From NCBI RefSeq assembly GCF_009932355.1, contig NZ_LEKU01000001.1:1-64000 (forward strand): 64,000 nt of DNA, read 5' to 3'. Positions 17,578 to 26,016 of the stretch are shown here, piece by piece; positions within the stretch are counted from its first letter, which is position 1, and each line of letters starts with the position of its first letter. This DNA is from Riemerella anatipestifer_E. Lineage in GTDB: Bacteria > Bacteroidota > Bacteroidia > Flavobacteriales > Weeksellaceae. Under the pieces are notes generated by a model. It was not told where the DNA came from and did no database searches. It saw only the letters and a list, made by a program, of their open reading frames with translations. Position numbers and translations under genes: made by a program.

Positions 17578-17908
17578 AGTCCCGATTGTTAAAGATATAG
17601 TTAGAAACTTAGAAGAACATTACGGAGATAGGTTTAAAGAGATTTCTAAGGTAAAGGTAGAGGCAGGATTACTTTCTAATGTTCAGCCAATACTCATTCA
17701 AAATGCCTTTGAAGCTATGATTATAGAAGATCCACGATTAGAAAATATAGATTTGGAAGTGTTTTTACTTCCTATAATAGCCTATTGTAATAACTGTGAT
17801 AAAGATTTTGAAGTAAAGAGGCATAAGTTTGTATGTGATTGTGGGACACCTTCTCGCACGATAAAACAAGGTGAAGAATTAAGAATTAGTGAAGTTGAAT
17901 TTTTTTAA
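17570..17908 (+). CDS. hypA: Nickel chaperone HypA
   Basis: HypA binds nickel through its N-terminal MHE motif (H2) and, with HypB, supplies nickel to hydrogenase and, in Helicobacter, also to urease. The 112-residue protein has MHEVPIVKDI and a zinc-ribbon with C73-x2-C76 and C89-x-C91. The second pair is one residue shorter than the usual C-x2-C. No hydrogenase genes occur in the window and the gene overlaps ureD, so its client here is most likely urease. Confidence 0.93.
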   Translation: MHEVPIVKDIVRNLEEHYGDRFKEISKVKVEAGLLSNVQPILIQNAFEAMIIEDPRLENIDLEVFLLPIIAYCNNCDKDFEVKRHKFVCDCGTPSRTIKQGEELRISEVEFF

Positions 17909-17917
17909 ACAATAGTT

Positions 17918-18625
17918 ATGAGTAATATAAAACCTAAAAGTAATAGAATGGCTGTCGGTTCTGTACAGTGTGATAATACAACCTTAAATCTACTTAAAGC
18001 TAACGATTTTGTGGCTAAATCTATCAAAGAAAGACTAACAGACATGCTTGTGGTAAATATTTGTTCCTCTCCAGGGAGTGGTAAAACTACATTATTACAA
18101 GAAACAGGAAGACGCCTCGGAAAAGAGCTTAATCTAGCAGTTCTAGTAGGCGACCCAGAGACAGAAAGAGATGCTGTGCGACTAAAAGAAGTAGGTATAA
18201 ATGCACTACAAATTGTTACAGGAGGTATGTGTCATATAGAAGCACAGATGATTTACCAAGCTCTAGATCACATAGATTTATCGGGCGTAGATATTTTGTT
18301 TATAGAAAATGTGGGTAACCTACTATGTCCCTCCGCTTTTGATTTAGGAGAAGATTATCGTGTAACACTTCTTGCATCTACAGAAGGAGATGATAAGCCT
18401 AAAAAATATCCACGAATGTTTCTTACAAGTGAATTGATGTTAGTTTCAAAATCAGACTTGTTGCCATATGTGCCGTTTTCTGTAGAAGCAGTTACAAAAG
18501 ATGCAAGAGAGGTTAATAGTGATATAGAAGTAATTCCTATTAGTACTCTTAATGGTGATGGAATAGACGAGTGGTGCCAATGGCTCAAGAAAAAAATGAA
18601 GGAAAAGAAAGAAAGACAACAATAA
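17918..18625 (+). CDS. hypB: Nickel-delivery GTPase HypB
   Basis: HypB is a SIMIBI GTPase working with HypA. The 235-residue protein has a P-loop SSPGSGKTT (50-58), the metal-binding GGMCH segment (C105, H106), IENVGNLLCP and a guanine-binding SKSDLLPY motif. It lacks a long His-rich N-terminal region, so nickel storage is unlikely. It is 9 bp after hypA and 11 bp before the porin-like gene, all in one operon. Confidence 0.95.
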   Translation: MSNIKPKSNRMAVGSVQCDNTTLNLLKANDFVAKSIKERLTDMLVVNICSSPGSGKTTLLQETGRRLGKELNLAVLVGDPETERDAVRLKEVGINALQIVTGGMCHIEAQMIYQALDHIDLSGVDILFIENVGNLLCPSAFDLGEDYRVTLLASTEGDDKPKKYPRMFLTSELMLVSKSDLLPYVPFSVEAVTKDAREVNSDIEVIPISTLNGDGIDEWCQWLKKKMKEKKERQQ

Positions 18626-18636
18626 AATAATTAAAT

Positions 18637-19794
18637 ATGAAAAAGAAGCTTTTATTCCTCCTCGTTTGTCCAGTAAGCTTTTTATTTGGACAAGCAGATT
18701 CTACTAATATTCTCAAAAACTTTACCAAGAATACCGAAGTTAATATTCTTTTTAGAAGTGCATTAGAGTTTACAGATGTTCATCAAAATCAAGATGCTCT
18801 TAGGTTGAATGAGGCAAGAATGGAAGTACAGGGGAATGTGGTAGAAAATTTAAAGTATAGAGTAAGATATAGACTAAACAGAACTCAAGCTCAACTGAGT
18901 TTAGATAATGCACCTAGCTCTTTAGATATTGCCTATATAGATTATAAATTTGGTAAGACAAATAAATGGAATATAGTTTTGGGTAAGCAAGCTAATGATT
19001 TTGGTAGCTGGGAGTTTGAAAATAATCCAACCTTTGAATATGTCTACTCTGACTATATCAATAAGCAACAGAATATATTTACAATGGGTGCTAAGTTAGC
19101 CTACCAGATAGATGAAAACAATAGTATAAGGGTTCAAGCTTTTAATACCAGTAATCACAACTTCTCAACATTACATAAGCAGAGAGCTTACATTACTAAT
19201 GGGTTGGAAGCAGCTAAAATTCCGCTGGGATTTAACTTAACTTGGAGAGGTGATTTTTTTAATAAAACATTTAAAACGTTCTATTCGGTAGCAACTTCTC
19301 AAATTGCTAAAGGAGAGCAAAATTTCCAAGTGGCATTAGGGAATAAATTGGTTACGGATAACTTAGAAGTCTACTTAGATTTACATCATACCAATATGGC
19401 TGTAGATTATACTAATATTGCTTCTTCTGTTATTAACCAATATAGAGCCGCTATAGTATCAGATTATGAACCTTATTTCTCTAAAAACATTCAGTTCCAA
19501 ACGGCTGTACTGAGATTAGATTATAAGATAACTCCAAAATTTATTGTTACAGGCAAAAGCATTTACGAAAGAGCAAATGATAGGTCTGAAAATGGTTTAG
19601 GCAATGGCTTAAGGCAGAATCAAACTAATATGATAGGTTTAGAGTATAAGCCTATTGCAAGCCAAGATTTTAAATTTTTTGGATATTTTTCTAATGCTAA
19701 TGTGACACATAATAAAATGGTTAGAACTTATGTGCCTAATACCAACCAAAATATGTTTTCGGTTGGTGTTCTGTACTTCTTAAAGGCACTGTAA
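18637..19794 (+). CDS. Porin-like outer-membrane beta-barrel protein at the end of the urease operon
   Basis: The 385-residue protein has a signal peptide (1-18, ending LFGQ) and a body of alternating strands, such as RMEVQGNVVENLKYRVRYRL and AYIDYKFGKTNKWNIVLGKQ. It ends in VGVLYFLKAL. The order of motifs (an LRLNEARMEVQG segment then a GKQ loop) resembles phosphate-selective-porin-like (OprO/P) barrels. It starts 11 bp after hypB and is followed by a terminator, so it belongs to the urease transcript. A role in letting urea in or ammonium out is a guess from position only. Confidence 0.7.
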   Translation: MKKKLLFLLVCPVSFLFGQADSTNILKNFTKNTEVNILFRSALEFTDVHQNQDALRLNEARMEVQGNVVENLKYRVRYRLNRTQAQLSLDNAPSSLDIAYIDYKFGKTNKWNIVLGKQANDFGSWEFENNPTFEYVYSDYINKQQNIFTMGAKLAYQIDENNSIRVQAFNTSNHNFSTLHKQRAYITNGLEAAKIPLGFNLTWRGDFFNKTFKTFYSVATSQIAKGEQNFQVALGNKLVTDNLEVYLDLHHTNMAVDYTNIASSVINQYRAAIVSDYEPYFSKNIQFQTAVLRLDYKITPKFIVTGKSIYERANDRSENGLGNGLRQNQTNMIGLEYKPIASQDFKFFGYFSNANVTHNKMVRTYVPNTNQNMFSVGVLYFLKAL

Positions 19795-19815
19795 TTTATC
19801 ATATATTTATAATAC

Positions 19816-19854
19816 AAAAAAGAGTTGCTTTTATATAAAGGGTAACTCTTTTTT
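19816..19854. terminator. Terminator at the end of the urease operon
   Basis: AAAAAAGAGTTGC (19816-19828) pairs with GTAACTCTTTTTT (19842-19854) over 13 positions with one G-U pair, followed by a T-rich end. It can work in both directions. Confidence 0.85.
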
Positions 19855-19875
19855 ATATCTCACAAAGACATTTCA

Positions 19876-19883
19876 TATATTTG
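19876..19883 (+). promoter_or_regulatory. Promoter -7 element before tsaB
   Basis: TATATTTG is a perfect TAnnTTTG element 15 bp upstream of the tsaB ATG, giving a very short leader. No TTG is seen at the -33 spacing. Confidence 0.5.
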
Positions 19884-19898
19884 TAGGAAAAATAGTCG

Positions 19899-20573
19899 AT
19901 GGTTATTTTACATCTTGAAACATCATCTAAAAATTGTTCTGTTGCTATCTCTAAAGGAGAAGAGTTACTTTGCTTATGCGAAGAAGTATCCGAAAATTAT
20001 AAACAAAGTGAAAGTTTGCATACTTTCGTGGAATGGGCTTTGGAGGGAGCAGAACTTACATTAAAAGACATACAAGCTGTTTCATTAGGTATGGGACCTG
20101 GGTCTTACACGGGGCTAAGGATAGGGGCAGCTTCGGCTAAGGGTTTTTGCTACGGGCTTAAAATTCCGTTAGTTGCTGTAAACTCTTTAGAAACAATGGT
20201 AGAACCTTTTATAGGTCAAGGATTTGATTTTATAATCCCCATGGTAGATGCTAGAAGAATGGAAGTTTATACTTCGGTATTTGATGGCAATACAGGAGCA
20301 GTAGTTTCAGAAACGGAAGCTAAAATCTTAGATGAGTTTTCATTTGAAGATTATAAAGACCACAAAATTCTTTTCGTAGGAGATGGGGCAGCCAAGGCAC
20401 AAGAGGTTTTAAACTTACCCAATGCTTCTTATAAGTCAGAGGTTTACCCTTCAGCAGAATACCTTATCAAGAAAGCCTTAGAAAAGGCTATGAACAAAGA
20501 ATGGGAAGATGTTGCTTACTTTGAACCTTTTTATTTAAAAGATTTTCAGGGTGTAAAACGGAAAGCAAAGTAG
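19899..20573 (+). CDS. tsaB: tRNA threonylcarbamoyladenosine biosynthesis protein TsaB
   Basis: TsaB pairs with TsaD and TsaE to attach threonylcarbamoyl to A37 of ANN-decoding tRNAs. The 224-residue protein has the ASKHA-fold start (ILHLETSSKNCSVAI), the diagnostic GMGPGSYTGLRIG motif at about residues 64-76 and IPMVDARRMEVY. It ends 5 bp from the convergent sprE gene with no terminator between them. Confidence 0.94.
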   Translation: MVILHLETSSKNCSVAISKGEELLCLCEEVSENYKQSESLHTFVEWALEGAELTLKDIQAVSLGMGPGSYTGLRIGAASAKGFCYGLKIPLVAVNSLETMVEPFIGQGFDFIIPMVDARRMEVYTSVFDGNTGAVVSETEAKILDEFSFEDYKDHKILFVGDGAAKAQEVLNLPNASYKSEVYPSAEYLIKKALEKAMNKEWEDVAYFEPFYLKDFQGVKRKAK

Positions 20574-20578
20574 GTATC

Positions 20579-23041
20579 TTATTTAGGACTAACTTTGATA
20601 GCTTCTTTTTGTAATTTTTGTTTTCTAAGTTCGTTAAGATTAATTTGTGGTGGAACGGTAGAAGGGGCTAGATTGAGGTTAGGGGCTTCCTCTTCATGGT
20701 CTTTAGCCGTTTCGTCAGTTACTGTCACACTCACGCTAGGTTGTGCTGTCTTGCTTTGTTCGGTGATAGGTGTTTTTAAATCACTACTAAGATAAGCTAA
20801 CATTTGTTTCGCTTTTTCGCCTTCGGGGAGTTTTTCGTAGTTTAGGGAAATCTGTTGCAACTGTAAAATCATTATTTCTTTACCCACTGTTTTCCCTGTA
20901 TTAAACGCATTAAGCAAAGATAACTTTGGTACTAGAGCATCTTTAGGATAAGCTTCTATTGTTTTTTCTATAAGAGCTTTGCTATCCTCATATTTTTCTT
21001 CTGTGTAGAGTTGGTAGGCTTGTTTATAGATGTTCTCTACTTCCGACGAAGCTACACCCAAGCCCCCACGCTTAGGGTTTTTTACAAATTCTGCATAATG
21101 AGTGTAAGGGAACTCACTAATAATAATGTTTTTAGCTTTCTCTGCCTCTTGCGGATTTTTCTCGTAGTTAATAGAAAATATTTGATACAACGCCTGAAGT
21201 TTTATATCTTCTTTTGGCTGAGCGCTTACTAGATCAAATAGTGTTTTAGTGGCAAGTTTGGTATTAGAAAAAATATTTTCATACATCATACCTAACCCTA
21301 GAGACGCGGTATCTCTATCTTGTTTGAGTTGAGCGATGTCTTGAGCGTTAGTAGGAATTTTCTCTATATAAAACTCAGGTTCAAATCTTCTTGGATTTTT
21401 AACCTCGGTTTTACCGAGAGCTTCGTTTTTGAGGTCTTCTATGGAAGTGGTTTTTGATGAATAACGCCAATTATCAGCAAGAGCTCTTTCTCCCCAAATT
21501 TGTTTAAAGTTGGCTTGCCCTTTAGATACGGTTGTAAGATTATCAAAGTAAAAACCTTTAGTAGAAGTACCAAAATCAGCAAATCCTCTCGTGTTATTAC
21601 CAATGGTATTATCTAAAGCAAAATCAGCCACTTTAAACTCTTTTTCTTTAGAGGCTTTTAATTTTTCTGCTTCCTCTTTAGCTTCTTTAGCCTTTAGTTT
21701 TTCTATTTGTTGATTAAAGTAAGCAAGTCTCTGTTGCTCATTCATTTTGGTAAGAGCCAAGATGCTATCATTCTTTTTGATGAGGTAATAGTTTTTAGAG
21801 ATTTTTTTAATATCTGTAGAAAGCGTTTTTAATTCTTCTTTTTGAGGGGCATAAGTCATTTGGGTAACGGCACTGTCATAATAAACGCCAGCACTTAGAT
21901 AATCTTCTTTTTCTAAATATTTCTTTCCGATTTCATAGTAGGTAAGCCCTCGTATTTGTCCATCGGAAACTTTTTCTTTCAACGACTTTTGGAAGAACTT
22001 ATTAGCTTCTTCCTCTTTTCCTGCCTTCATTGCCATAAGTCCTAAAGCGTAATAGAACTCGTTTTTTCTAGAAGCGTAAGTTCCTTTTTTGGATATTTTT
22101 TCTAGATAAGTTTTCAGACTTTCGTAGTCTTCTTTTTTAGAATTGTTGAAAGTCTTGGCTATTTCTATTTGAGATTTTACTTCAAATTCAAAATTATTAG
22201 CCTTTTGATAAGCAGTTACAAAGCTTTCTCTAGCTTCTTCGTTGCGTCCTAATTTAGATAAAATTTGTCCTCTTAAAAAGGCGATACGACTTCTTAAGTT
22301 TTTGTTTTTATTTAGAGCATAGGCTTGGGTTAACTCTTCTACGGCTGCCTCTTTTTGCCCTGATTGAAGTAAAGTTTCTGCATAGAAAAGACTTAATAAT
22401 TTCTTATCGTTTTTGCTTAGTTTTTCCTCTTTCAGAGCCATAAAAATCTCATTAGCTTTGTAATGGTCTTTCATTAAAGAGAAAATTTTGGCTTCGTATA
22501 TTTTAGCGAGAGGCAATCTTTTGTCCTCTTTCATGTGAGAAAAAATATAATTAAGAGCATCTAAGGCTTCTAGGTATTTTTCTTGATACATTCTTGCTTT
22601 TGCAAGCATAATTTGAGCTTCAAATATTCTTTTGTTTTTTTCTTTTCCATCGAAAAGCATAGAGTGTTGTTCTATGGTTTTTAATGCTTTAGCTTCTGAT
22701 ATTTCAAGAACGGACATTCCTTTCTTACTGTTAGGAGAGCTATAAGATATAGAGGAAGCTCCTGCCGCAAATGGAGCATTTTGTGCGTCCGATGTACTTT
22801 TTTCACTTTCTACTTCGTGGTCGTTATCAAAAGTGAGCAGTTTAATATAAGGTTGGTAGAAATTATCTTGATGACTATTTTTACGTGTGTTAAGTTCACT
22901 TTCTAAAGCGTCTTTACTATTGAATAGGGTGTTGTAATAGGCATAAAAGTTTTGATAATTCCTATTAACAAAAGTATTCTTTCTAGGAGAACATGCAACG
23001 GTAAGTGCCAATATAATTAAAAAATAGCTGTACTTTTTCAT
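20579..23041 (-). CDS. SprE/PorW-like TPR lipoprotein of the type IX secretion and gliding system
   Basis: I choose ATG 23041, which gives a lipoprotein signal (MKKYSYFL then LTVAC with C17); the track-like longer start adds six residues with no function. The 820-residue protein has helix-turn-helix TPR-like repeats across most of its length, a coiled Lys/Glu-rich stretch (about 445-480) and a proline-rich tail. NFYAYYNTLFNSKDALE near the N-terminus is a signature I recognise from SprE (Flavobacterium) and PorW (Porphyromonas), periplasmic lipoproteins needed for type IX secretion. It lies downstream of maf on the same strand. Confidence 0.8.
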   Translation of the reverse strand: MKKYSYFLIILALTVACSPRKNTFVNRNYQNFYAYYNTLFNSKDALESELNTRKNSHQDNFYQPYIKLLTFDNDHEVESEKSTSDAQNAPFAAGASSISYSSPNSKKGMSVLEISEAKALKTIEQHSMLFDGKEKNKRIFEAQIMLAKARMYQEKYLEALDALNYIFSHMKEDKRLPLAKIYEAKIFSLMKDHYKANEIFMALKEEKLSKNDKKLLSLFYAETLLQSGQKEAAVEELTQAYALNKNKNLRSRIAFLRGQILSKLGRNEEARESFVTAYQKANNFEFEVKSQIEIAKTFNNSKKEDYESLKTYLEKISKKGTYASRKNEFYYALGLMAMKAGKEEEANKFFQKSLKEKVSDGQIRGLTYYEIGKKYLEKEDYLSAGVYYDSAVTQMTYAPQKEELKTLSTDIKKISKNYYLIKKNDSILALTKMNEQQRLAYFNQQIEKLKAKEAKEEAEKLKASKEKEFKVADFALDNTIGNNTRGFADFGTSTKGFYFDNLTTVSKGQANFKQIWGERALADNWRYSSKTTSIEDLKNEALGKTEVKNPRRFEPEFYIEKIPTNAQDIAQLKQDRDTASLGLGMMYENIFSNTKLATKTLFDLVSAQPKEDIKLQALYQIFSINYEKNPQEAEKAKNIIISEFPYTHYAEFVKNPKRGGLGVASSEVENIYKQAYQLYTEEKYEDSKALIEKTIEAYPKDALVPKLSLLNAFNTGKTVGKEIMILQLQQISLNYEKLPEGEKAKQMLAYLSSDLKTPITEQSKTAQPSVSVTVTDETAKDHEEEAPNLNLAPSTVPPQINLNELRKQKLQKEAIKVSPK

Positions 23042-23105
23042 TTGATGTTTTAACTGCATAAAGCCTCTTTTATTGTTAGGCTTTGAGAAAATTTGTGTAA
23101 AAATA

Positions 23106-23684
23106 CTACTTTTTAACAGAAAGAGAGTGTTTTAAAGCACTTAATTGTTGATAAACCAAGTGAGTAGGTAGCCCCATAATAGTATAAAAACTACCTTCTA
23201 GCTTTTCTATTTTAGCCATACCTAGCCACTCTTGTATACCGTAAGCTCCAGCTTTGTCGTAGGGCTTATAGTTTTTTATATAGTAGGAAATTTCCTCATC
23301 GGTTAGGTAAGAAAAGTACACTGTAGCTTTATCGGTTAGAGTTAAAGACCCCGTAGTAGTTTTGATGCAAACAGAAGTGTAAACATCATGACTGTTCCCT
23401 GAAAGGCTTTTGAGCATTTCTTTTGCTTCGGCTTCATTTTTTGGTTTGCCTAAAACTTTATTATCAAAAGTAACGATGGTATCCGCAGTTAATAAAACCT
23501 CTCCTTCGGAAAGAGAGCGGAATGCATTGGCTTTTAGTTCCGAAAGGTAACCAGCTACCTTGTCTATTTCTAAATCTTTTGGATAGATTTCATCACAATT
23601 TATAGAAACAATCTCAAAATCAAAACCTAGTTGGCTTAAAAGCTCTTTCCTTCTTGGAGATTGTGATGCTAAATATAATTTCAT
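23106..23684 (-). CDS. maf: Maf-family nucleoside triphosphate pyrophosphatase
   Basis: Maf proteins hydrolyse dTTP, UTP or modified nucleotides to monophosphates, thereby removing unwanted nucleotides. The 192-residue protein has LASQSPRRKELL at residues 4-15, the catalytic ADT motif at about 67-69 and YDKAGAYGIQ at about 142-151, the last typical of the dTTP/UTP-specific YhdE branch. It is 65 bp upstream of sprE on the same strand. In related genomes I recall maf close to the kdsC and DUF2520 genes, which here are 5.7 kb away. Confidence 0.94.
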   Translation of the reverse strand: MKLYLASQSPRRKELLSQLGFDFEIVSINCDEIYPKDLEIDKVAGYLSELKANAFRSLSEGEVLLTADTIVTFDNKVLGKPKNEAEAKEMLKSLSGNSHDVYTSVCIKTTTGSLTLTDKATVYFSYLTDEEISYYIKNYKPYDKAGAYGIQEWLGMAKIEKLEGSFYTIMGLPTHLVYQQLSALKHSLSVKK

Positions 23685-23753
23685 AGATGTGGTTTGTAGT
23701 ACGCAATAATAAGTAAATTTCTAAGAAATAAAATTAGACATGATAAAAATTAT

Positions 23754-23785
23754 TTGTTTTTATTTATTCTAAATAATTATATTTG
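23754..23785 (+). promoter_or_regulatory. Promoter of the TonB receptor-PepSY pair
   Basis: TTG at 23754-23756 and TATATTTG at 23778-23785, spaced 21 bp, match the Bacteroidota consensus. Between them lies ATTCTAAATAAT (23767-23778), an AT-rich segment that could hold part of a Fur operator, but I could not fit a full palindrome. Confidence 0.65.
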
Positions 23786-23800
23786 CCGAAATTTTTAGCA

Positions 23801-25933
23801 ATGAAAAAAATTATTATAAGCATTTCACTAGTTGGAGGTATTCTCTCTAATGCTCAAACTCAGAAAAGAGATTCTATACGAGAAAAGGGTATAGAGGGTG
23901 TAGTTATTAAAAGTAAATATTATAAAAACTATACAGCTAAAGATGTGTCAGGTTCGTTAAGATTAGATACACCACTGTTAGACATTCCGCAGAATATTCA
24001 AGTAATTACTTCAGATGCGTTATCAGACCAGCAAGTGTTGGGTATAAGTGATGGCGTTTTGAGAAATATTAGTGGAGCGATGAGGCTAGAACATTGGGGT
24101 GATATGTATGCTAGAGTTAATATGAGAGGGGCTAGAGCAGCAGCGTTTATCAATGGGGTTAATGTAACTTCTAATTGGGGACCTTTAGCGGAGGATATGA
24201 GTTATGTGGATAGGATAGAATTTATGAAAGGTCCTGCGGGATTTATGATTTCTAATGGAGAGCCAAGCGGGATTTACAATATAGTAACCAAAAAACCTAT
24301 GTTCTCGGATAATCCTAAGGGGCAATTTACGCTGACTACGGGGAGTTTTAATCTGTACAGGGCAGATGCAGATGTAAATGCTAAACTTTCGGATAAGCTA
24401 GCTGTTAGAGTGAATACAATGGCACAGAATAGAGGCTCTTTTAGACCTCATGAGTTTAACGACCGCTATGTTATTAATCCTTCTATAACCTATTTGCTTT
24501 CTGATAAAACCTCTCTTACGGCGGAGTACATTTTTCAAAAGGCTAAAATGTCCGAAGTAGGTTCTGCTTATGTCTTTTCTAAGAAAGGTTTTGCTAAGTA
24601 CGATAGAGATAAAACACTAACAGACCCAGGGATTGATCCTACAAGAATAGACGAACATTATTTGAATATCAATCTCCAAAGTCAGCTGTCAGACAATTGG
24701 AAACTAACCTCTCAAGTTTCCTATATGAGGGACGACCAAATGGGGAGCAGTATCTGGCCCTCTGCTGTAACTGATGATGATAAGGTAGTGAGAAGACTAA
24801 CCTTTTGGAAAGGATTGAATGAAATGAAATTCGCTCAAGTATTTCTTAATGGAACGGTTCGGACGGGAAATGTAACACATAAAGTTCTGACAGGTTTGGA
24901 TATGGCAGATAAAAAATATATGGCGGATTGGAGTCAGGGTGGAAATCTAGACGATGCCACTAAGCCTTTTGATATTAACAATCCTGTATATGGCAATATT
25001 AGTTATCCTGTATATGACCATTCTAAATCTTTAGCCCAAATAGGAAGTAAATTGGGAGAAACTTATTCGTCGTTATATTTTCAAGATGAAGTGGGACTTT
25101 TGGAAGATAAATTGAGGCTGACTTTTGCAGGACGATATACCGATATAAAGCAAAATCAGTATGGAGCAGAGAAAAACGCACAGAGGTTTACACCAAGAAT
25201 TGGGATTAGTGCTACGGTATTGGAAGGAATGACGGTATATGGGTTGTACGACCAGTCGTTCTTGCCACAATCGGGTGTGCTTCGTAATGGTGGCAAAGTA
25301 GAGCCTATTACTGGTGAAAATATAGAACTAGGGATAAAAAAAGATTGGTTTGGCGGTAAGTGGAATTCTACGCTTTCCATCTACAAGATTACCAAAAATA
25401 ATGAATTGATATCAGACCCGAGTAATAGTCCTTCAGAAAGATTTTCTATCGTCAAAGGGCAGGGCGTTGCCAAAGGATTAGAATTTGATGTTAAAGGAGA
25501 ACTTTTTAAAGGTATGAATGCTATCATCAACTATGCATGGACTGATAATGAAGTAACCCAATCCAATGTGCCTAGCCTAAAAGTAGGGAATAAAGTGGCG
25601 GGATATGCTAAACACACCTTCAATACTTGGCTGAACTATGCATTTCAAGACGGTATTTTACGAGGTTTTGGAGCGTCATTAGGTTTTACCTTTATGGGAG
25701 ATAGAACCACTTGGAGCTGGTCGGATAATCAAGGAGATGCTCAATTAGGAGATTATCGTAAATGGGATGCAGGTATTTTCTGGGGAAATAAAAATGTGAA
25801 AATTACACTCAATGCCTTTAATATATCCGATGAGTATCTGTATAGTGGGGCTTATTATGGCTGGGGAGGCTACTATTATTACCAAGCAGAAGCTCCTAGA
25901 AACTATAGATTATCTCTGAGTTATAAATTTTAA
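23801..25933 (+). CDS. TonB-dependent siderophore-type receptor
   Basis: ATG 23801 is the start; the longer TTG at 23783 lies inside the -7 element. The 710-residue protein has a signal peptide (about 1-18, ending SNAQ), a plug domain (about 45-160, with LLDIPQNIQVIT, ISGAMR, RVNMRGARAAAF, VDRIEFMKGPAG and YNIVTKKP) and a barrel ending in YRLSLSYKF. It has no regulatory-like N-terminal domain, unlike the receptor at 9555. The plug is typical of ferric-hydroxamate and catecholate receptors. A PepSY protein follows, so iron-siderophore uptake is the likely role. Confidence 0.88.
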   Translation: MKKIIISISLVGGILSNAQTQKRDSIREKGIEGVVIKSKYYKNYTAKDVSGSLRLDTPLLDIPQNIQVITSDALSDQQVLGISDGVLRNISGAMRLEHWGDMYARVNMRGARAAAFINGVNVTSNWGPLAEDMSYVDRIEFMKGPAGFMISNGEPSGIYNIVTKKPMFSDNPKGQFTLTTGSFNLYRADADVNAKLSDKLAVRVNTMAQNRGSFRPHEFNDRYVINPSITYLLSDKTSLTAEYIFQKAKMSEVGSAYVFSKKGFAKYDRDKTLTDPGIDPTRIDEHYLNINLQSQLSDNWKLTSQVSYMRDDQMGSSIWPSAVTDDDKVVRRLTFWKGLNEMKFAQVFLNGTVRTGNVTHKVLTGLDMADKKYMADWSQGGNLDDATKPFDINNPVYGNISYPVYDHSKSLAQIGSKLGETYSSLYFQDEVGLLEDKLRLTFAGRYTDIKQNQYGAEKNAQRFTPRIGISATVLEGMTVYGLYDQSFLPQSGVLRNGGKVEPITGENIELGIKKDWFGGKWNSTLSIYKITKNNELISDPSNSPSERFSIVKGQGVAKGLEFDVKGELFKGMNAIINYAWTDNEVTQSNVPSLKVGNKVAGYAKHTFNTWLNYAFQDGILRGFGASLGFTFMGDRTTWSWSDNQGDAQLGDYRKWDAGIFWGNKNVKITLNAFNISDEYLYSGAYYGWGGYYYYQAEAPRNYRLSLSYKF

Positions 25934-25963
25934 AAAATAGTTTTTCATATCAATATACTTTTG

Positions 25964-26005
25964 GGGAAGGTTAGCGAGATTTAGACTCGTTAGCTTTTCC
26001 TTTTT
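25964..26005 (+). terminator. Terminator-like hairpin between the TonB receptor and PepSY genes
   Basis: A stem of about 15 bp with G-U pairs (25964-25978 with 25986-26000) and a short loop is followed by TTTTT. It would reduce read-through into the PepSY gene, whose start is 12 bp later. Confidence 0.65.
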
Positions 26006-26016
26006 AAACTTTAAGA

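Noticed and set aside
17570..18625. hypA and hypB as evidence for a hydrogenase cluster
   Set aside because: No hydrogenase structural or other hyp genes are present, and the pair overlaps ureD, so urease is the more likely client.
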